A stretch of 64,000 nt of DNA. It comes from Bradyrhizobium sp. Ec3.3. GTDB lineage: Bacteria > Pseudomonadota > Alphaproteobacteria > Rhizobiales > Xanthobacteraceae. The notes under the pieces were generated by a model, which worked only from the letters and a program-made list of their open reading frames with translations, was not told the DNA's origin and did not search any database. The translations under genes were made by a program, and so were the position numbers. This document shows positions 1 through 8,254 of the stretch, piece after piece (position 1 is the stretch's first letter; each line of letters opens with the position of its first letter). The stretch is taken from NCBI RefSeq assembly GCF_000472925.1, contig NZ_AXAS01000010.1:62001-126000 (forward strand). Direction: 5' to 3'.

Positions 1-23
1 CGTTAGCTGGTGGACTGAGGTGG

Positions 24-395
24 CTAGAACAGCCGGCCGCCGTTCGGCACCGGCTTGCTCGGCTGCATCAGCACGACCTTGCCCTCGGCGTCGGGGAAGC
101 CAAGTGTCAACACCTCGGAAACAACCGGCCCGATCTGGCGCGGAGGAAAATTGACGACGGCTGCGACCTGCTGTCCCACCAGCGTTTCCAGCGGATGGTT
201 TTCGGTGATCTGCGCCGAACTCTTGCGCACGCCGATCACGGGGCCGAAGTCGATCCACAACCGCCATGCCGGCTTGCGCGCTTCGGGGAACGGTTTTGCG
301 TCGATGATAGTGCCGACGCGGATGTCGACCTTCAGAAACGTGTCGAAGTCGATGGTGGGCGCCGCAGCGGCGGTGGAATCGTGATTGACGTGCAT
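24..395 (-). CDS. csaA: CsaA-like tRNA-binding (tRBD, OB-fold) protein
   Basis: This 123-residue protein is almost entirely one tRNA-binding (EMAP/tRBD) OB-fold domain. The stretch VDIRVGTIIDAKPFPEARKP near residue 25 and the later SSAQIT and VVNFPPRQIGP motifs are diagnostic of CsaA, a homodimeric tRNA-binding protein with reported chaperone or export-related activity in Bacillus. The frame stays open 63 bases upstream, but the ATG at 393-395 gives the usual CsaA length and the upstream residues do not look like the family. The gene is transcribed away from the ArsC-like gene, with about 100 bp between the starts. The family call is secure; the cellular role is only known from distant homologues. 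Confidence 0.9.
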   Translation of the reverse strand: MHVNHDSTAAAAPTIDFDTFLKVDIRVGTIIDAKPFPEARKPAWRLWIDFGPVIGVRKSSAQITENHPLETLVGQQVAAVVNFPPRQIGPVVSEVLTLGFPDAEGKVVLMQPSKPVPNGGRLF

Positions 396-498
396 GGTGA
401 AATCCGTGTGGCGAACTTGGGTGGCGAATATTGTGGGGTGCGCCGTAGTTTCGTACAACGCCGATCATCGTCACGTGACCCATGCATGAGGAGCGGCC

Positions 499-858
499 TT
501 GCCCACCACCATTTATGGCATCAAGAACTGCGACACCATGAAGAAGGCGCGCGCCTGGCTGGATTCCAGCGGGGTGGCCTATGATTTCCACGACTACAAG
601 GCCGCGGGCGTCGAGAAGGAAAAGCTCAAGTCGTGGAGCGACAAGGTCGGCTGGGAGGCGCTGCTCAACCGTGCCGGCACCACCTTCAAGAAGCTGCCCG
701 AGGCCGACAAGGAAGGCCTCAACGAGAAGAAGGCACTCGCTTTGATGCTGGCGCAACCCTCGATGATCAAGCGTCCCTTGCTCGAGATGGGCGGCAAGCT
801 CCTGGTCGGATTCAAGCCGGACATCTATGCCAAGGAAGTCGGCGCCAAGAAACGCTAA
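499..858 (+). CDS. ArsC/Spx-family reductase (YffB-like)
   Basis: This is a 119-residue thioredoxin-fold protein of the ArsC/Spx family. The N-terminus IYGIKNCDTMKKA carries the family active-site Cys at residue 11. The position where Spx has its second Cys (CxxC) is Met14, so this is the single-Cys YffB/ArsC-like type rather than a redox-switch Spx. The C-terminal KRPLLE motif near residue 90 matches the conserved Arg-Pro of the family. The start is TTG at 499, preceded by GAGGAGCGG, and no ATG fits the family N-terminus. True arsenate reductase activity is unproven, because most YffB-type proteins have no known substrate. Confidence 0.88.
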   Translation: MPTTIYGIKNCDTMKKARAWLDSSGVAYDFHDYKAAGVEKEKLKSWSDKVGWEALLNRAGTTFKKLPEADKEGLNEKKALALMLAQPSMIKRPLLEMGGKLLVGFKPDIYAKEVGAKKR

Positions 859-880
859 CAAGAAACGCTAACAAGAAACG
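846..880 (+). repeat. 13-bp tandem repeat across a stop codon
   Basis: The unit CAAGAAACGCTAA occurs at 846-858 and 859-871, followed by a partial third copy at 872-880. The first copy contains the TAA stop of the ArsC-like gene. Because the unit is 13 bp, the second TAA falls in another frame. It looks like a recent slippage duplication. Confidence 0.85.
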
Positions 881-1355
881 GAAGCCGCCGTCCTCGCTGG
901 TCGTCTTCACTGATGCGATGACGTGGGAGATTTTGTCATCGGTCGCGAAGATCACGTTGTCTGATCGACTTGACGACCGATGGAGTGGCGTTTTCGAAAT
1001 CCAAAACAATAGTCCCGGCGAATACAAACCCGCGGATGATCCACCGCGCGGTAAAATCTTCCATGAAGGGCTGGCCGAGCCTGCGAAAGACCGTTAACGA
1101 CGGCTTGATGACCAATGCTTTGCGCGCGAGGCATCGGGCAGGTGCGACATCAACGCCTTCGACTAAGGGAGCATCTATCCCGTAGTCGACGGCTCTGCCT
1201 GCTCAGCTTTCCGCCTTGCCTAACCCCCGTCACCTCCGGCATATTCCGCCGCCGGAGGCGGCGTTCCGGAAAGGGCTCCAAGGCTTCCGGAAAGCCGATA
1301 GCAATAAGCAAAGCCACGCGCGGCCAGCGCGTCGCGCGGGCGGGGGGAAATTTGT
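881..1355. other. Intergenic region upstream of livG
   Basis: About 475 bp hold no convincing gene; the short open frames on both strands have no recognisable protein character. The part before 1200 is less GC-rich than its surroundings and may be decayed sequence. Near the livG end there is a GC-rich hairpin at 1248-1262 (GCCGCC-GGA-GGCGGC) and two TTCCGGAA palindromes. The livG promoter presumably lies here, but I cannot place it. Confidence 0.6.
1264..1292. promoter_or_regulatory. Twin TTCCGGAA palindromes upstream of the liv operon
   Basis: TTCCGGAA occurs at 1264-1271 and again at 1285-1292, each followed by AG. The centres are 21 bp apart, which is two helical turns and suits a dimeric regulator binding one DNA face. 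They sit about 65-90 bp before the livG start. The regulator is unknown, and chance occurrence in GC-rich DNA cannot be excluded. Confidence 0.35.
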
Positions 1356-2111
1356 TTGGCCGATGAGTTCATTCTCGAAACGGAAGGGCTGACCAAGGAG
1401 TTCGCGGGATTCTTCGCCGTCCGCGATGTCGCCCTCAAGGTCCGCCGCGGGAGTATTCACGCGTTGATCGGTCCGAACGGGGCCGGGAAGACGACGTGCT
1501 TCAATCTCCTGACCAAGTTCCTCAAACCGTCTGCCGGAAAAATCCTCTACAAGGGGCAGGACATCACCGCGATGGCGCCGGCCGACGTCGCGCGCATGGG
1601 ATTGGTGCGCTCGTTCCAGATCTCGGCGGTATTTCCGCATCTCACTGCGCTGGAAAACGTCCGTGTTGCGCTTCAGCGCCAGCACGGCAGCTCGTTCGAC
1701 TTCTGGCGCTCCAAGTCCGTGCTCAACCGCTTCAATGATCGCGCGCGCGAGCTGTTGAACGACGTCGGCCTCAGCGAGTTTGCCAACACGCCCGCGGTCG
1801 AGATGCCCTACGGGCGCAAGCGCGCGCTCGAGATCGCAACCACGCTCGCGCTCGACCCCGAGATGATGCTGCTGGACGAGCCGATGGCCGGTATGGGCCA
1901 CGAGGACATCGACAAGATCGCGGCGCTGATCAAGCGCATCTCCGCGAAATATACCATCCTGATGGTCGAGCATAATTTGAGCGTCGTGGCCAATCTTTCC
2001 GACATCATCACCGTGTTGACGCGCGGGCAGGTGCTTGCGCAAGGCCATTACAGCGAGCTCACCAAGGACGAGCGCGTCAAGGAAGCCTATCTGGGAGCCG
2101 GTCATGCCTGA
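1356..2111 (+). CDS. livG: Liv-type ABC transporter ATP-binding protein (LivG family)
   Basis: This is one of the two ATPases of a branched-chain-amino-acid-type (HAAT family) importer and acts on the cytoplasmic face of the membrane. Walker A GPNGAGKTT lies at about residues 38-46 and Walker B MMLLDEPMAG near 170. The signature loop reads PYGRKRALEIA instead of LSGGQ, as is common in LivG proteins. The H-loop is VEHNLSVV, and the length (251 aa) is normal. The start is TTG at 1356, 8 bp after a GGGGGGA ribosome-binding site. Its stop overlaps the livF ATG by 8 bp, indicating translational coupling. The transported substrate cannot be read from the sequence, and this family also carries urea, amides and aromatic acids. 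Confidence 0.93.
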   Translation: MADEFILETEGLTKEFAGFFAVRDVALKVRRGSIHALIGPNGAGKTTCFNLLTKFLKPSAGKILYKGQDITAMAPADVARMGLVRSFQISAVFPHLTALENVRVALQRQHGSSFDFWRSKSVLNRFNDRARELLNDVGLSEFANTPAVEMPYGRKRALEIATTLALDPEMMLLDEPMAGMGHEDIDKIAALIKRISAKYTILMVEHNLSVVANLSDIITVLTRGQVLAQGHYSELTKDERVKEAYLGAGHA

Positions 2112-2853
2112 CACTGCGATCGCCGAGGCGCGGGCGAAGGCTGCAACGACCGGCGGCAACATCCTGCAGGTGCGCAACTTGGAGGCCTGGTACGGCGAGT
2201 CCCACATCCTGCACGGGATCAATTTCGACGTGAATGCGGGCGAGGTCGTCACGTTGCTCGGGCGCAACGGTGCCGGCAAGACGACCACCCTGAAGTCGAT
2301 CATGGGCGTCATCGGCAAGCGCACCGGCTCGGTGCGGTTCAACAACGAGGAGATCATCCGCGCGACCTCCGACAGGATCGCGCGCATGGGGATCGCCTTC
2401 TGCCCCGAGGAGCGCGGCATCTTCGCGAGCCTCGACGTGCGCGAAAACCTGATGTTGCCGCCGATCGTGCGGGCCGGGGGGCTGTCGCTCGACCAGATCT
2501 TCGAGCTGTTTCCGAACCTGAAGGAACGCCTGAGCAGCCAGGGAACAAAACTCTCCGGCGGTGAGCAGCAGATGCTGGCGATTGCGCGTATCCTGCGCAC
2601 CGGCGCCAGCTTCCTGATGCTGGACGAGCCGACCGAAGGTCTTGCGCCGGTCATCATCCAGCAGATCGGCCACACCATCGCGCGGCTGAAGAAGGAGGGT
2701 TTTACCATCCTGCTGGTCGAGCAGAACTTCCGCTTCGCTTCCACCGTCGCCGACCGCTATTATGTCGTCGAGCACGGCAAGATCATTGACGGATTCTCCA
2801 ATGCGGAGCTTGCCGCCAATATGGACAAGCTCCACGCCTATCTCGGCGTCTAG
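2104..2853 (+). CDS. livF: Liv-type ABC transporter ATP-binding protein (LivF family)
   Basis: This is the second ATPase of the importer, about 249 aa from the ATG at 2104, which overlaps the end of livG. Walker A is GRNGAGKTTT, the signature is a canonical LSGGEQQMLAIAR, and Walker B is FLMLDEPTEGL. The N-terminal 20 residues before LQVRNLEAWYGE are Ala/Thr-rich and longer than in most LivF proteins. The frame is open further upstream, but that part lies inside livG. The binding-protein gene follows after 35 bp, so the order is livG-livF-binding protein-livH-livM. Confidence 0.93.
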   Translation: MPDTAIAEARAKAATTGGNILQVRNLEAWYGESHILHGINFDVNAGEVVTLLGRNGAGKTTTLKSIMGVIGKRTGSVRFNNEEIIRATSDRIARMGIAFCPEERGIFASLDVRENLMLPPIVRAGGLSLDQIFELFPNLKERLSSQGTKLSGGEQQMLAIARILRTGASFLMLDEPTEGLAPVIIQQIGHTIARLKKEGFTILLVEQNFRFASTVADRYYVVEHGKIIDGFSNAELAANMDKLHAYLGV

Positions 2854-2888
2854 AACTGCCAACGAGAAACTCAAAAAAGGAAAGTTGC

Positions 2889-4112
2889 ATGAAGACCAGG
2901 TCGATTGCGTCATTTCTGCTCGGCACCGCGCTGTCGCTCACCGCGGTGAGCGCGGCTTGCGCACAGGACAAGACCGTCAAGATCGGCGCGCTGTCCGATC
3001 AGTCCGGTCTCTACGCCGATCTCGGTGGCCCCGGCTCGACGCTGGCGGCGCAAATGGCAGTCGAAGATTCCGGCCTTGCCGCCAAGGGCTGGAAGATCGA
3101 CATCATCTCCGGCGATCACCAGAACAAGCCCGACATCGGCACCGCGATCGCGCGGCAATGGTTCGACGTCGACAAGGTCGATGTGATCGTCGACGTGCCG
3201 AATTCCGGCGTGGCGCTTGCCGTCAACAACGTCGTCAAGGAGAAGAACGGCGTCTACATCAATTCGGGCGCTGCGACCTCCGATCTCACCAACGCGCAGT
3301 GCTCGCCGAATACCGTGCACTGGACCTACGACACCTACATGCTCGCCCACACCACCGGCCAGGCGCTGGTGAAGGCCGGCGGCGACACCTGGTTCTTCCT
3401 GACCGCGGACTACGCCTTCGGCGCGGCGCTCGAGCGCGACACCACGGCGGTGGTGCTGGCCAATGGCGGTAAGGTCGTCAGTGGCGTCAAGCATCCGCTC
3501 AACACGCCGGACTTCTCCTCCTTCCTGCTCCAGGCGCAGTCGTCCAAGGCCAAGGTCATCGGCCTTGCCAACGCCGGCGGTGACACCACCAACACGATCA
3601 AGCAGGCGGCTGAGTTCGGCATCGCCAAGGGTAGCCAGAAGCTCGCGGCGCTGCTGCTGTTCCTCACCGACGTCAAGGCGCTCGGTCTCGAGACCGCGCA
3701 GGGCCTCAACTTCACCGAGACCTTCTACTGGGACATGAACGACCAGACCCGCGCGTTCTCGAAGCGTTTCGCTGCCAAGATGAAGAACGGCGCACCGCCC
3801 ACCATGGTGCAGGCCGGCGTCTATTCGGGCCTGCGTCATTACTTCAAGGCGCTGGAAGCGCTCGGCGGCAATCCGCATGACGGCGTCAAGGTCGTCGAGA
3901 AGATGAAGTCGATGCCGACCGAGGATGATCTGTTCGGCAAGGGCGAGATCCAGCCGAACGGCCGCACCATCCACAACGCCTATCTGTTCGAGGTGAAGAA
4001 GCCCTCCGAATCCAAGGCGCCGTGGGACTTCTACAAGCTGGTCGGCACGGTGCCGGGCGATCAGGCCTTCACGCCGCTGTCCGAAAGCAAGTGCGCACTG
4101 TTGAAGAAGTAA
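2889..4112 (+). CDS. Periplasmic binding protein of the Liv-type importer
   Basis: This is a 407-aa solute-binding protein of the Peripla_BP_6 (LivJ/LivK-like) class. An N-terminal signal peptide of about 25 residues ends at SAACA-Q, and the two-lobe receptor fold starts at KTVKIGALSDQSG. There is no lipobox Cys, so the protein should be soluble in the periplasm. The start ATG follows AAGGAAAG. It is closely related to the orphan binding protein at 16151-17377; long stretches such as FFLTADYAFG and SSFLLQAQSSKAK are shared. Position inside the operon makes it the cognate receptor of this LivGFHM transporter. Annotations often say branched-chain amino acids, but nothing visible fixes the ligand. 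Confidence 0.92.
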   Translation: MKTRSIASFLLGTALSLTAVSAACAQDKTVKIGALSDQSGLYADLGGPGSTLAAQMAVEDSGLAAKGWKIDIISGDHQNKPDIGTAIARQWFDVDKVDVIVDVPNSGVALAVNNVVKEKNGVYINSGAATSDLTNAQCSPNTVHWTYDTYMLAHTTGQALVKAGGDTWFFLTADYAFGAALERDTTAVVLANGGKVVSGVKHPLNTPDFSSFLLQAQSSKAKVIGLANAGGDTTNTIKQAAEFGIAKGSQKLAALLLFLTDVKALGLETAQGLNFTETFYWDMNDQTRAFSKRFAAKMKNGAPPTMVQAGVYSGLRHYFKALEALGGNPHDGVKVVEKMKSMPTEDDLFGKGEIQPNGRTIHNAYLFEVKKPSESKAPWDFYKLVGTVPGDQAFTPLSESKCALLKK

Positions 4113-4122
4113 GAAGCAACAA

Positions 4123-4150
4123 CGGTTCGCCGGCGAGCGCCGGCGAACCG
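4123..4150 (+). terminator. 12-bp perfect hairpin between binding protein and livH
   Basis: CGGTTCGCCGGC (4123-4134) pairs perfectly with GCCGGCGAACCG (4139-4150) around a 4-nt loop, 10 bp after the stop codon. No T-run follows. In many ABC operons such a stem protects the upstream binding-protein mRNA and partly limits read-through, which gives excess receptor over permease. The structure is directly visible; the function is inferred. Confidence 0.75.
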
Positions 4151-4185
4151 CATGAGGAACGCTGAAGGGACTGGGTGCGGGATCG

Positions 4186-5055
4186 ATGCAGGCTCTCTAT
4201 GCACAGCTACTGGTGGGACTGATCAACGGCTCGTTCTACGCGCTGCTCAGTCTCGGGCTCGCCGTGATCTTCGGCATGCTCAACATCATCAATTTCGCCC
4301 ATGGCGCGCTCTACATGATGGGCGCGTTCGTCGCGTATTTCCTGCTCAACAACGATTACCTCAGTATCGGTTACTGGCCAGCGTTGATCATCGCGCCAAT
4401 CGTGGTCGGCATCTTCGGCATGATCCTGGAGCGGACCATGCTGCAATGGCTGACCGGGCTCGATCATCTCTACGGCCTGCTGTTGACGTTCGGTATGGCC
4501 TTGATCATCCAGGGCGTGTTCCAGAACTACTTCGGCTCGTCCGGTCTGCCCTATGCCATTCCCGACCAGCTCAAGGGTGGCATGAATCTCGGCTTCATGT
4601 TCCTGCCCATCTACCGCGGCTGGGTCGTCGTCTTCTCGCTGGTGGTGTGCCTTGCGACCTGGTTCCTGATCGAGAAGACCCAGCTCGGCGCGTACTTGCG
4701 CGCAGCGACCGAAAACCCGACGCTGGTGCGCGCCTTCGGCATCAACGTGCCGCGCATGATCACGCTGACTTACGGTCTCGGCGTCGGCCTTGCCGCGCTC
4801 GCCGGTGTGCTTTCCGCGCCGATCAACCAGGTGCGGCCGCTGATGGGCGCCGACCTCATCATCGTGGTGTTCGCGGTGGTGGTGATCGGCGGCATGGGAT
4901 CAATCATGGGCTCGATCATCACCGGCTTCGCGCTCGGGGTGATCGAAGGCCTCACCAAGTATTTTTACCCCGAGGCCTCCAACACCGTCGTGTTCGTGCT
5001 GATGGTGCTGGTGCTGCTCGTGAAGCCGACGGGACTGACGGGAAGGGCGGCCTGA
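4186..5055 (+). CDS. livH: Liv-type ABC transporter permease (LivH family)
   Basis: This is a 289-aa integral membrane permease with about eight hydrophobic segments. The N-terminus LLVGLINGSFYALLSLGLAV and the motif GMLNIINFAHGALYMMGA are typical of LivH. The conserved cytoplasmic coupling region GAYLRAATENPTLVRAFGIN lies near residues 165-185. It forms the transmembrane channel together with LivM, energised by LivG and LivF. It begins 36 bp after the intergenic hairpin and ends 1 bp before livM. Confidence 0.93.
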   Translation: MQALYAQLLVGLINGSFYALLSLGLAVIFGMLNIINFAHGALYMMGAFVAYFLLNNDYLSIGYWPALIIAPIVVGIFGMILERTMLQWLTGLDHLYGLLLTFGMALIIQGVFQNYFGSSGLPYAIPDQLKGGMNLGFMFLPIYRGWVVVFSLVVCLATWFLIEKTQLGAYLRAATENPTLVRAFGINVPRMITLTYGLGVGLAALAGVLSAPINQVRPLMGADLIIVVFAVVVIGGMGSIMGSIITGFALGVIEGLTKYFYPEASNTVVFVLMVLVLLVKPTGLTGRAA

Positions 5056-5056
5056 T

Positions 5057-6025
5057 ATGACAGCCTTGACGGACGATACCCTGCCCGTGACGGCGCGCGC
5101 GATGCGCGACGAGATGATCGTGTTCGTGTTCATGGCGCTGGCCTTGGCCGCCGTGCCGTTCACCGGCATCTATCCGTTCTTCGTGATGCAGGCGCTGTGC
5201 TTCGCGCTCCTCGCCTGCGCCTTCAACCTGCTGATCGGCTATGGCGGTCTCTTGTCGTTCGGCCACGCGATGTTCCTCGGCACCGCCGGCTATTGCAGCG
5301 CCCATGCGCTGAAGGTGTGGGCGCTGCCGCCGGAACTCGGTATTCTCGCCGGCGTTGCCGCGGCCTTCGTGCTCTCGATCGTGACTGGCTACATTTCGAT
5401 CCGTCGCCAGGGCATCTACTTCTCGATGATCACGCTGGCGCTGTCGCAACTGCTCTATTTCATCTACTTGCAGGCGCCGTTCACGCATGGCGAAGACGGC
5501 ATTCAGGGTATTCCGCAGGGCCATCTGTTCGGGATCTTCGATCTCTCCAAGCCGACGGTGCTTTACTACGTCGTGCTGGTCGGCTTCCTCGCTGGCTTCC
5601 TGCTGATCTACCGCATCATCAACTCGCCATTCGGCGAAGTCTTGAAATCGATCCGCGAGAACGAGCAGCGCGCGATATCGCTCGGCTACCGCACCGATCA
5701 GTACAAGCTGCTGGCCTTCATCCTCTCGGGCACGCTGGCGGGCTTTGCCGGCTCACTGAAGGTGTTCGTAGCGCAGAACGCCTCGCTCACCGACGTGCAC
5801 TGGTCGATGTCCGGCGAGGTCGTGCTGATGACGCTGGTCGGCGGTCTCGGCACCATTTTCGGACCCGTGGCGGGCGCCTTCGTGATCATCGCCATGCAGC
5901 AGTACCTGGCGAGCTACGGCCAGTGGGTGACGGTGATTCAGGGCGCGATCTTCGTGATCTGCGTGCTCACCTTCCGCCGCGGCGTCGTCGGCGAAATCGC
6001 GCATTACTTCCGGAGATCCCTGTAA
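5057..6025 (+). CDS. livM: Liv-type ABC transporter permease (LivM family)
   Basis: This 322-aa permease is the partner of LivH. Characteristic motifs are FNLLIGYGGLLSFGHAMFLG near residue 55, GYISIRRQGIYFSMITLALSQ near 115 and the coupling-loop region SIRENEQRAISLGYRTDQYK near 200. About nine to ten membrane spans can be counted. The start ATG lies directly after the livH stop with an in-gene GGAAGGGCGG as ribosome-binding site. It is the last gene of the importer operon; no strong terminator is visible in the 155 bp that follow. Confidence 0.93.
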   Translation: MTALTDDTLPVTARAMRDEMIVFVFMALALAAVPFTGIYPFFVMQALCFALLACAFNLLIGYGGLLSFGHAMFLGTAGYCSAHALKVWALPPELGILAGVAAAFVLSIVTGYISIRRQGIYFSMITLALSQLLYFIYLQAPFTHGEDGIQGIPQGHLFGIFDLSKPTVLYYVVLVGFLAGFLLIYRIINSPFGEVLKSIRENEQRAISLGYRTDQYKLLAFILSGTLAGFAGSLKVFVAQNASLTDVHWSMSGEVVLMTLVGGLGTIFGPVAGAFVIIAMQQYLASYGQWVTVIQGAIFVICVLTFRRGVVGEIAHYFRRSL

Positions 6026-6122
6026 GTCTCTGAGCCAAAGACAGTTTCCCTGATTTTTGAAAGTGGTGGATGAACTGCTTCGGGCGGCGTGACGTGGCAC
6101 GCGCGCGGCCCCAAAATGGTCT

Positions 6123-6140
6123 ATGACAGTCGGGTGACAG
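6123..6140 (-). promoter_or_regulatory. PHO box (candidate PhoB site) upstream of DUF47-pit
   Basis: Read on the minus strand the site is CTGTCAC-CCGA-CTGTCAT, two 7-bp direct repeats with 11-bp spacing that match the PhoB consensus CTGTCAT-N4-CTGTCAT at 13 of 14 positions. It ends 40 bp before the DUF47 start. In Sinorhizobium meliloti the homologous orfA-pit operon is repressed by PhoB when phosphate is scarce, so a site this close to the gene is probably an operator for repression. Confidence 0.75.
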
Positions 6141-6180
6141 TCCCTCCGGACCGGCCAATCTCAACCCGGCAGTTATTCCC

Positions 6181-6825
6181 ATGATGCGTTGGTTTCGCGC
6201 CTTTCTCCCCAAGGAGGAAAGGTTCTTCGATCTGTTCGACCGCCACGCCCAGACCGTGATCCAGGGCTCGATCGCGCTCCAGGGCATGCTGAACGGCGGC
6301 GAGGAGACGCCGGTCTATTGCCAGCGCGTCAACCAGTTCGAGAACGATGCCGACAACATCACGCGCGAGGTGCTGACCGCGGTGCGCCGCACCTTCATCA
6401 CGCCGTTCGACCGCGGCGACATCAAGAACCTGATCACCTCGATGGACGACGCCATCGACCAGATGCAGCAGACCGCCAAGGCGGTGATGCTGTTCGAGGT
6501 CCGCGCCTTCGAGCCGCCGATGCGCGAGATCGGCGGGCTTCTGATCGAGTGCGCCAACCTGGTGGGCCGCGCGCTGCCGCTGCTTCAAGAGATCGGCAAG
6601 AACGTCGCCATGCTGACCGCGATCACGGAAGAGCTGACCAAGCTGGAGGGACGTGTCGACGACCTCCACGATATCGGCCTGAAGGAGCTGTTCCTGAAGC
6701 ACCGCGAGGGCAACGCGATGGATTTCATCGTGGGTGTCGAGATCTACGATCATCTCGAGAAAGTCGCGGACCGCTTCGACGACGTCGCGAACGAGATCAA
6801 CAGCATCGTCATCGAACAGGTCTAG
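6181..6825 (+). CDS. DUF47 (PhoU-like) phosphate transport regulator
   Basis: This 214-aa, mostly helical protein belongs to the DUF47/TIGR00153 family, which is related to PhoU. Family features are the N-terminal FFDLFDRHA segment, the Asp-rich helix DIKNLITSMDDAIDQMQQTA near residue 80 and the C-terminal LEKVADRFDDVANEIN with the PhoU-like E-D-x3-N pattern. It precedes pit by about 100 bp, the same pairing as orfA-pit in rhizobia. It is thought to modulate the Pit transporter. A PHO box upstream links it to phosphate control. Confidence 0.92.
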   Translation: MMRWFRAFLPKEERFFDLFDRHAQTVIQGSIALQGMLNGGEETPVYCQRVNQFENDADNITREVLTAVRRTFITPFDRGDIKNLITSMDDAIDQMQQTAKAVMLFEVRAFEPPMREIGGLLIECANLVGRALPLLQEIGKNVAMLTAITEELTKLEGRVDDLHDIGLKELFLKHREGNAMDFIVGVEIYDHLEKVADRFDDVANEINSIVIEQV

Positions 6826-6900
6826 CGCATGATCCGGAAAAGTGTGCAGCGGTTTTCCCTCGCGACAAACGCGGAACGCGTTTGCGCGGAGATCATGCGC
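6825..6900 (+). repeat. Palindromic repeat element, copy 1
   Basis: This 76-bp element is bounded by perfect 10-bp inverted repeats (GCGCATGATC at 6825-6834, GATCATGCGC at 6891-6900). It has an internal hairpin AAACGCG-GAA-CGCGTTT at 6867-6883. It starts at the last base of the DUF47 stop codon and lies between two genes of one operon. A copy differing at only 2 of 70 bases lies at 27031-27100 on the other strand, and a diverged copy at 53868-53931. Confidence 0.9.
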
Positions 6901-6924
6901 AAACTTTAAAGCAGGGGCTGCGCC

Positions 6925-7929
6925 GTGGATGCTGTGTTGGGTCTTCCCGTCCTCGTCGGACTGATCGCGGTCGCGCTGCTGTTCGACTTCCTGAACGGCC
7001 TGCACGACGCCGCCAATTCGATCGCCACCATCGTCTCGACCCGCGTGCTGCGGCCGCAATTTGCGGTGTTCTGGGCCGCGTTCTTCAATTTCGTCGCCTT
7101 CCTGGTGTTCGGCCTGCACGTCGCCCAGACCATCGGCACGGGGATCATCGATCCCTCGATCGTCGACGCTCAGGTGATCTTTGCGGCTCTTGTCGGCGCT
7201 ATCGTCTGGAACATCGTGACGTGGGCGCTCGGCATTCCGTCGTCGTCGTCACATGCGTTGATCGGCGGACTCGTCGGCGGCGGCGTGGCCAAGGCCGGGA
7301 TTTCGGCCGCAGTCTGGAGCGGATTGTCCAAGACCGTGTTGGCGATCGTGCTCTCGCCGCTGGTCGGCTTCCTGCTCGCGATGATGCTGGTTGCGATCGT
7401 CTCCTGGGCCTCGATGCGGTCGACGCCGTTCGCCGTCGACCGCGCCTTCCGCATCCTGCAATTCGCCTCAGCCTCGCTCTATTCGCTCGGCCATGGCGGC
7501 AACGACGCCCAGAAGACCATGGGTATCATCGCCGTGCTGCTCTTTTCGCAGGGCCAACTCGGCGGGGAATTTTATGTACCGTTCTGGGTGGTGCTGTCGT
7601 GCCAGGCGGCGATGGCGATGGGCACCCTGATGGGTGGATGGCGGATCGTCCGCACCATGGGCCTGCGCATCACCAAGCTGACGCCGATGCAGGGTTTCTG
7701 TGCCGAGACCGGCGGTGCCGCAACCTTGTTCATGGCGACTTTCCTCGGCGTTCCCGTCTCGACCACTCACACCATCACCGGCGCGATCGTCGGTGTCGGC
7801 GCCGCCCGCCGCGTCTCCGCGGTGCGCTGGAACGTGGCGAGCTCGATCGTCTATGCCTGGGTGATCACGATACCGGCGTCCGCGATCGTCGCCGGCCTCT
7901 CTTGGTGGGCGGTGCAGTTTTTCAAGTAA
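6925..7929 (+). CDS. pit: Low-affinity inorganic phosphate transporter Pit
   Basis: This is a 334-aa member of the PiT family, which moves metal-phosphate by symport across the inner membrane. The two inverted family signatures are visible: [20 protein letters not shown] near residue 25 and [18 protein letters not shown] near 190. About nine to ten membrane segments surround them. The start is GTG at 6925 with a weak CAGGGGC ribosome-binding site, and no ATG fits the N-terminus. It follows the DUF47 gene, as in rhizobial orfA-pit operons. Confidence 0.93.
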   Translation: MDAVLGLPVLVGLIAVALLFDFLNGLHDAANSIATIVSTRVLRPQFAVFWAAFFNFVAFLVFGLHVAQTIGTGIIDPSIVDAQVIFAALVGAIVWNIVTWALGIPSSSSHALIGGLVGGGVAKAGISAAVWSGLSKTVLAIVLSPLVGFLLAMMLVAIVSWASMRSTPFAVDRAFRILQFASASLYSLGHGGNDAQKTMGIIAVLLFSQGQLGGEFYVPFWVVLSCQAAMAMGTLMGGWRIVRTMGLRITKLTPMQGFCAETGGAATLFMATFLGVPVSTTHTITGAIVGVGAARRVSAVRWNVASSIVYAWVITIPASAIVAGLSWWAVQFFK

Positions 7930-8236
7930 CGAGTTTCAGCCCGACGATGCCGCCGACGATCAGACCAATGCTGGCGAGGCGAAGTGCCGTGGCCGGCTCG
8001 CCGAACAGGATGATCCCCAGGACGGCGGTGCCGACCGCGCCGATCCCGGTCCAGACCGCATAGGCGGTTCCAATCGGCAGCCACTTCAAGGCCAATCCGA
8101 GCAGGATGACGCTGCCCGCCATGGCGGCGAGCGTGAGCACGGATGGAACGAGCCGCGAGAAACCCTCGGTGTATTTGAGGCCGATCGCCCAGCCGACCTC
8201 CAAAAGACCGGCGACGAACAGGATAGTCCAAGCCAT
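7922..8236 (-). CDS. gdx: SMR-family guanidinium exporter Gdx (SugE)
   Basis: This 104-aa four-helix small multidrug resistance protein belongs to the SugE/Gdx branch, which exports guanidinium in exchange for protons. Evidence is the N-terminal [20 protein letters not shown] with the essential Glu at residue 13, and [14 protein letters not shown] near residues 56-69. It works as an antiparallel dual-topology dimer. GGAGGGG lies 4 bp before the ATG. It converges on pit, overlapping its end by 8 bp. A guanidine-II type riboswitch just upstream supports guanidinium rather than quaternary ammonium compounds as substrate. Confidence 0.93.
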   Translation of the reverse strand: MAWTILFVAGLLEVGWAIGLKYTEGFSRLVPSVLTLAAMAGSVILLGLALKWLPIGTAYAVWTGIGAVGTAVLGIILFGEPATALRLASIGLIVGGIVGLKLVT

Positions 8237-8254
8237 GACGCCCCTCCGTTCAAG

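Noticed and set aside
970..1185. Small frame in the gap before livG
   Set aside because: No ribosome-binding site, no recognisable protein features, and overlapping frames on the other strand are equally long.
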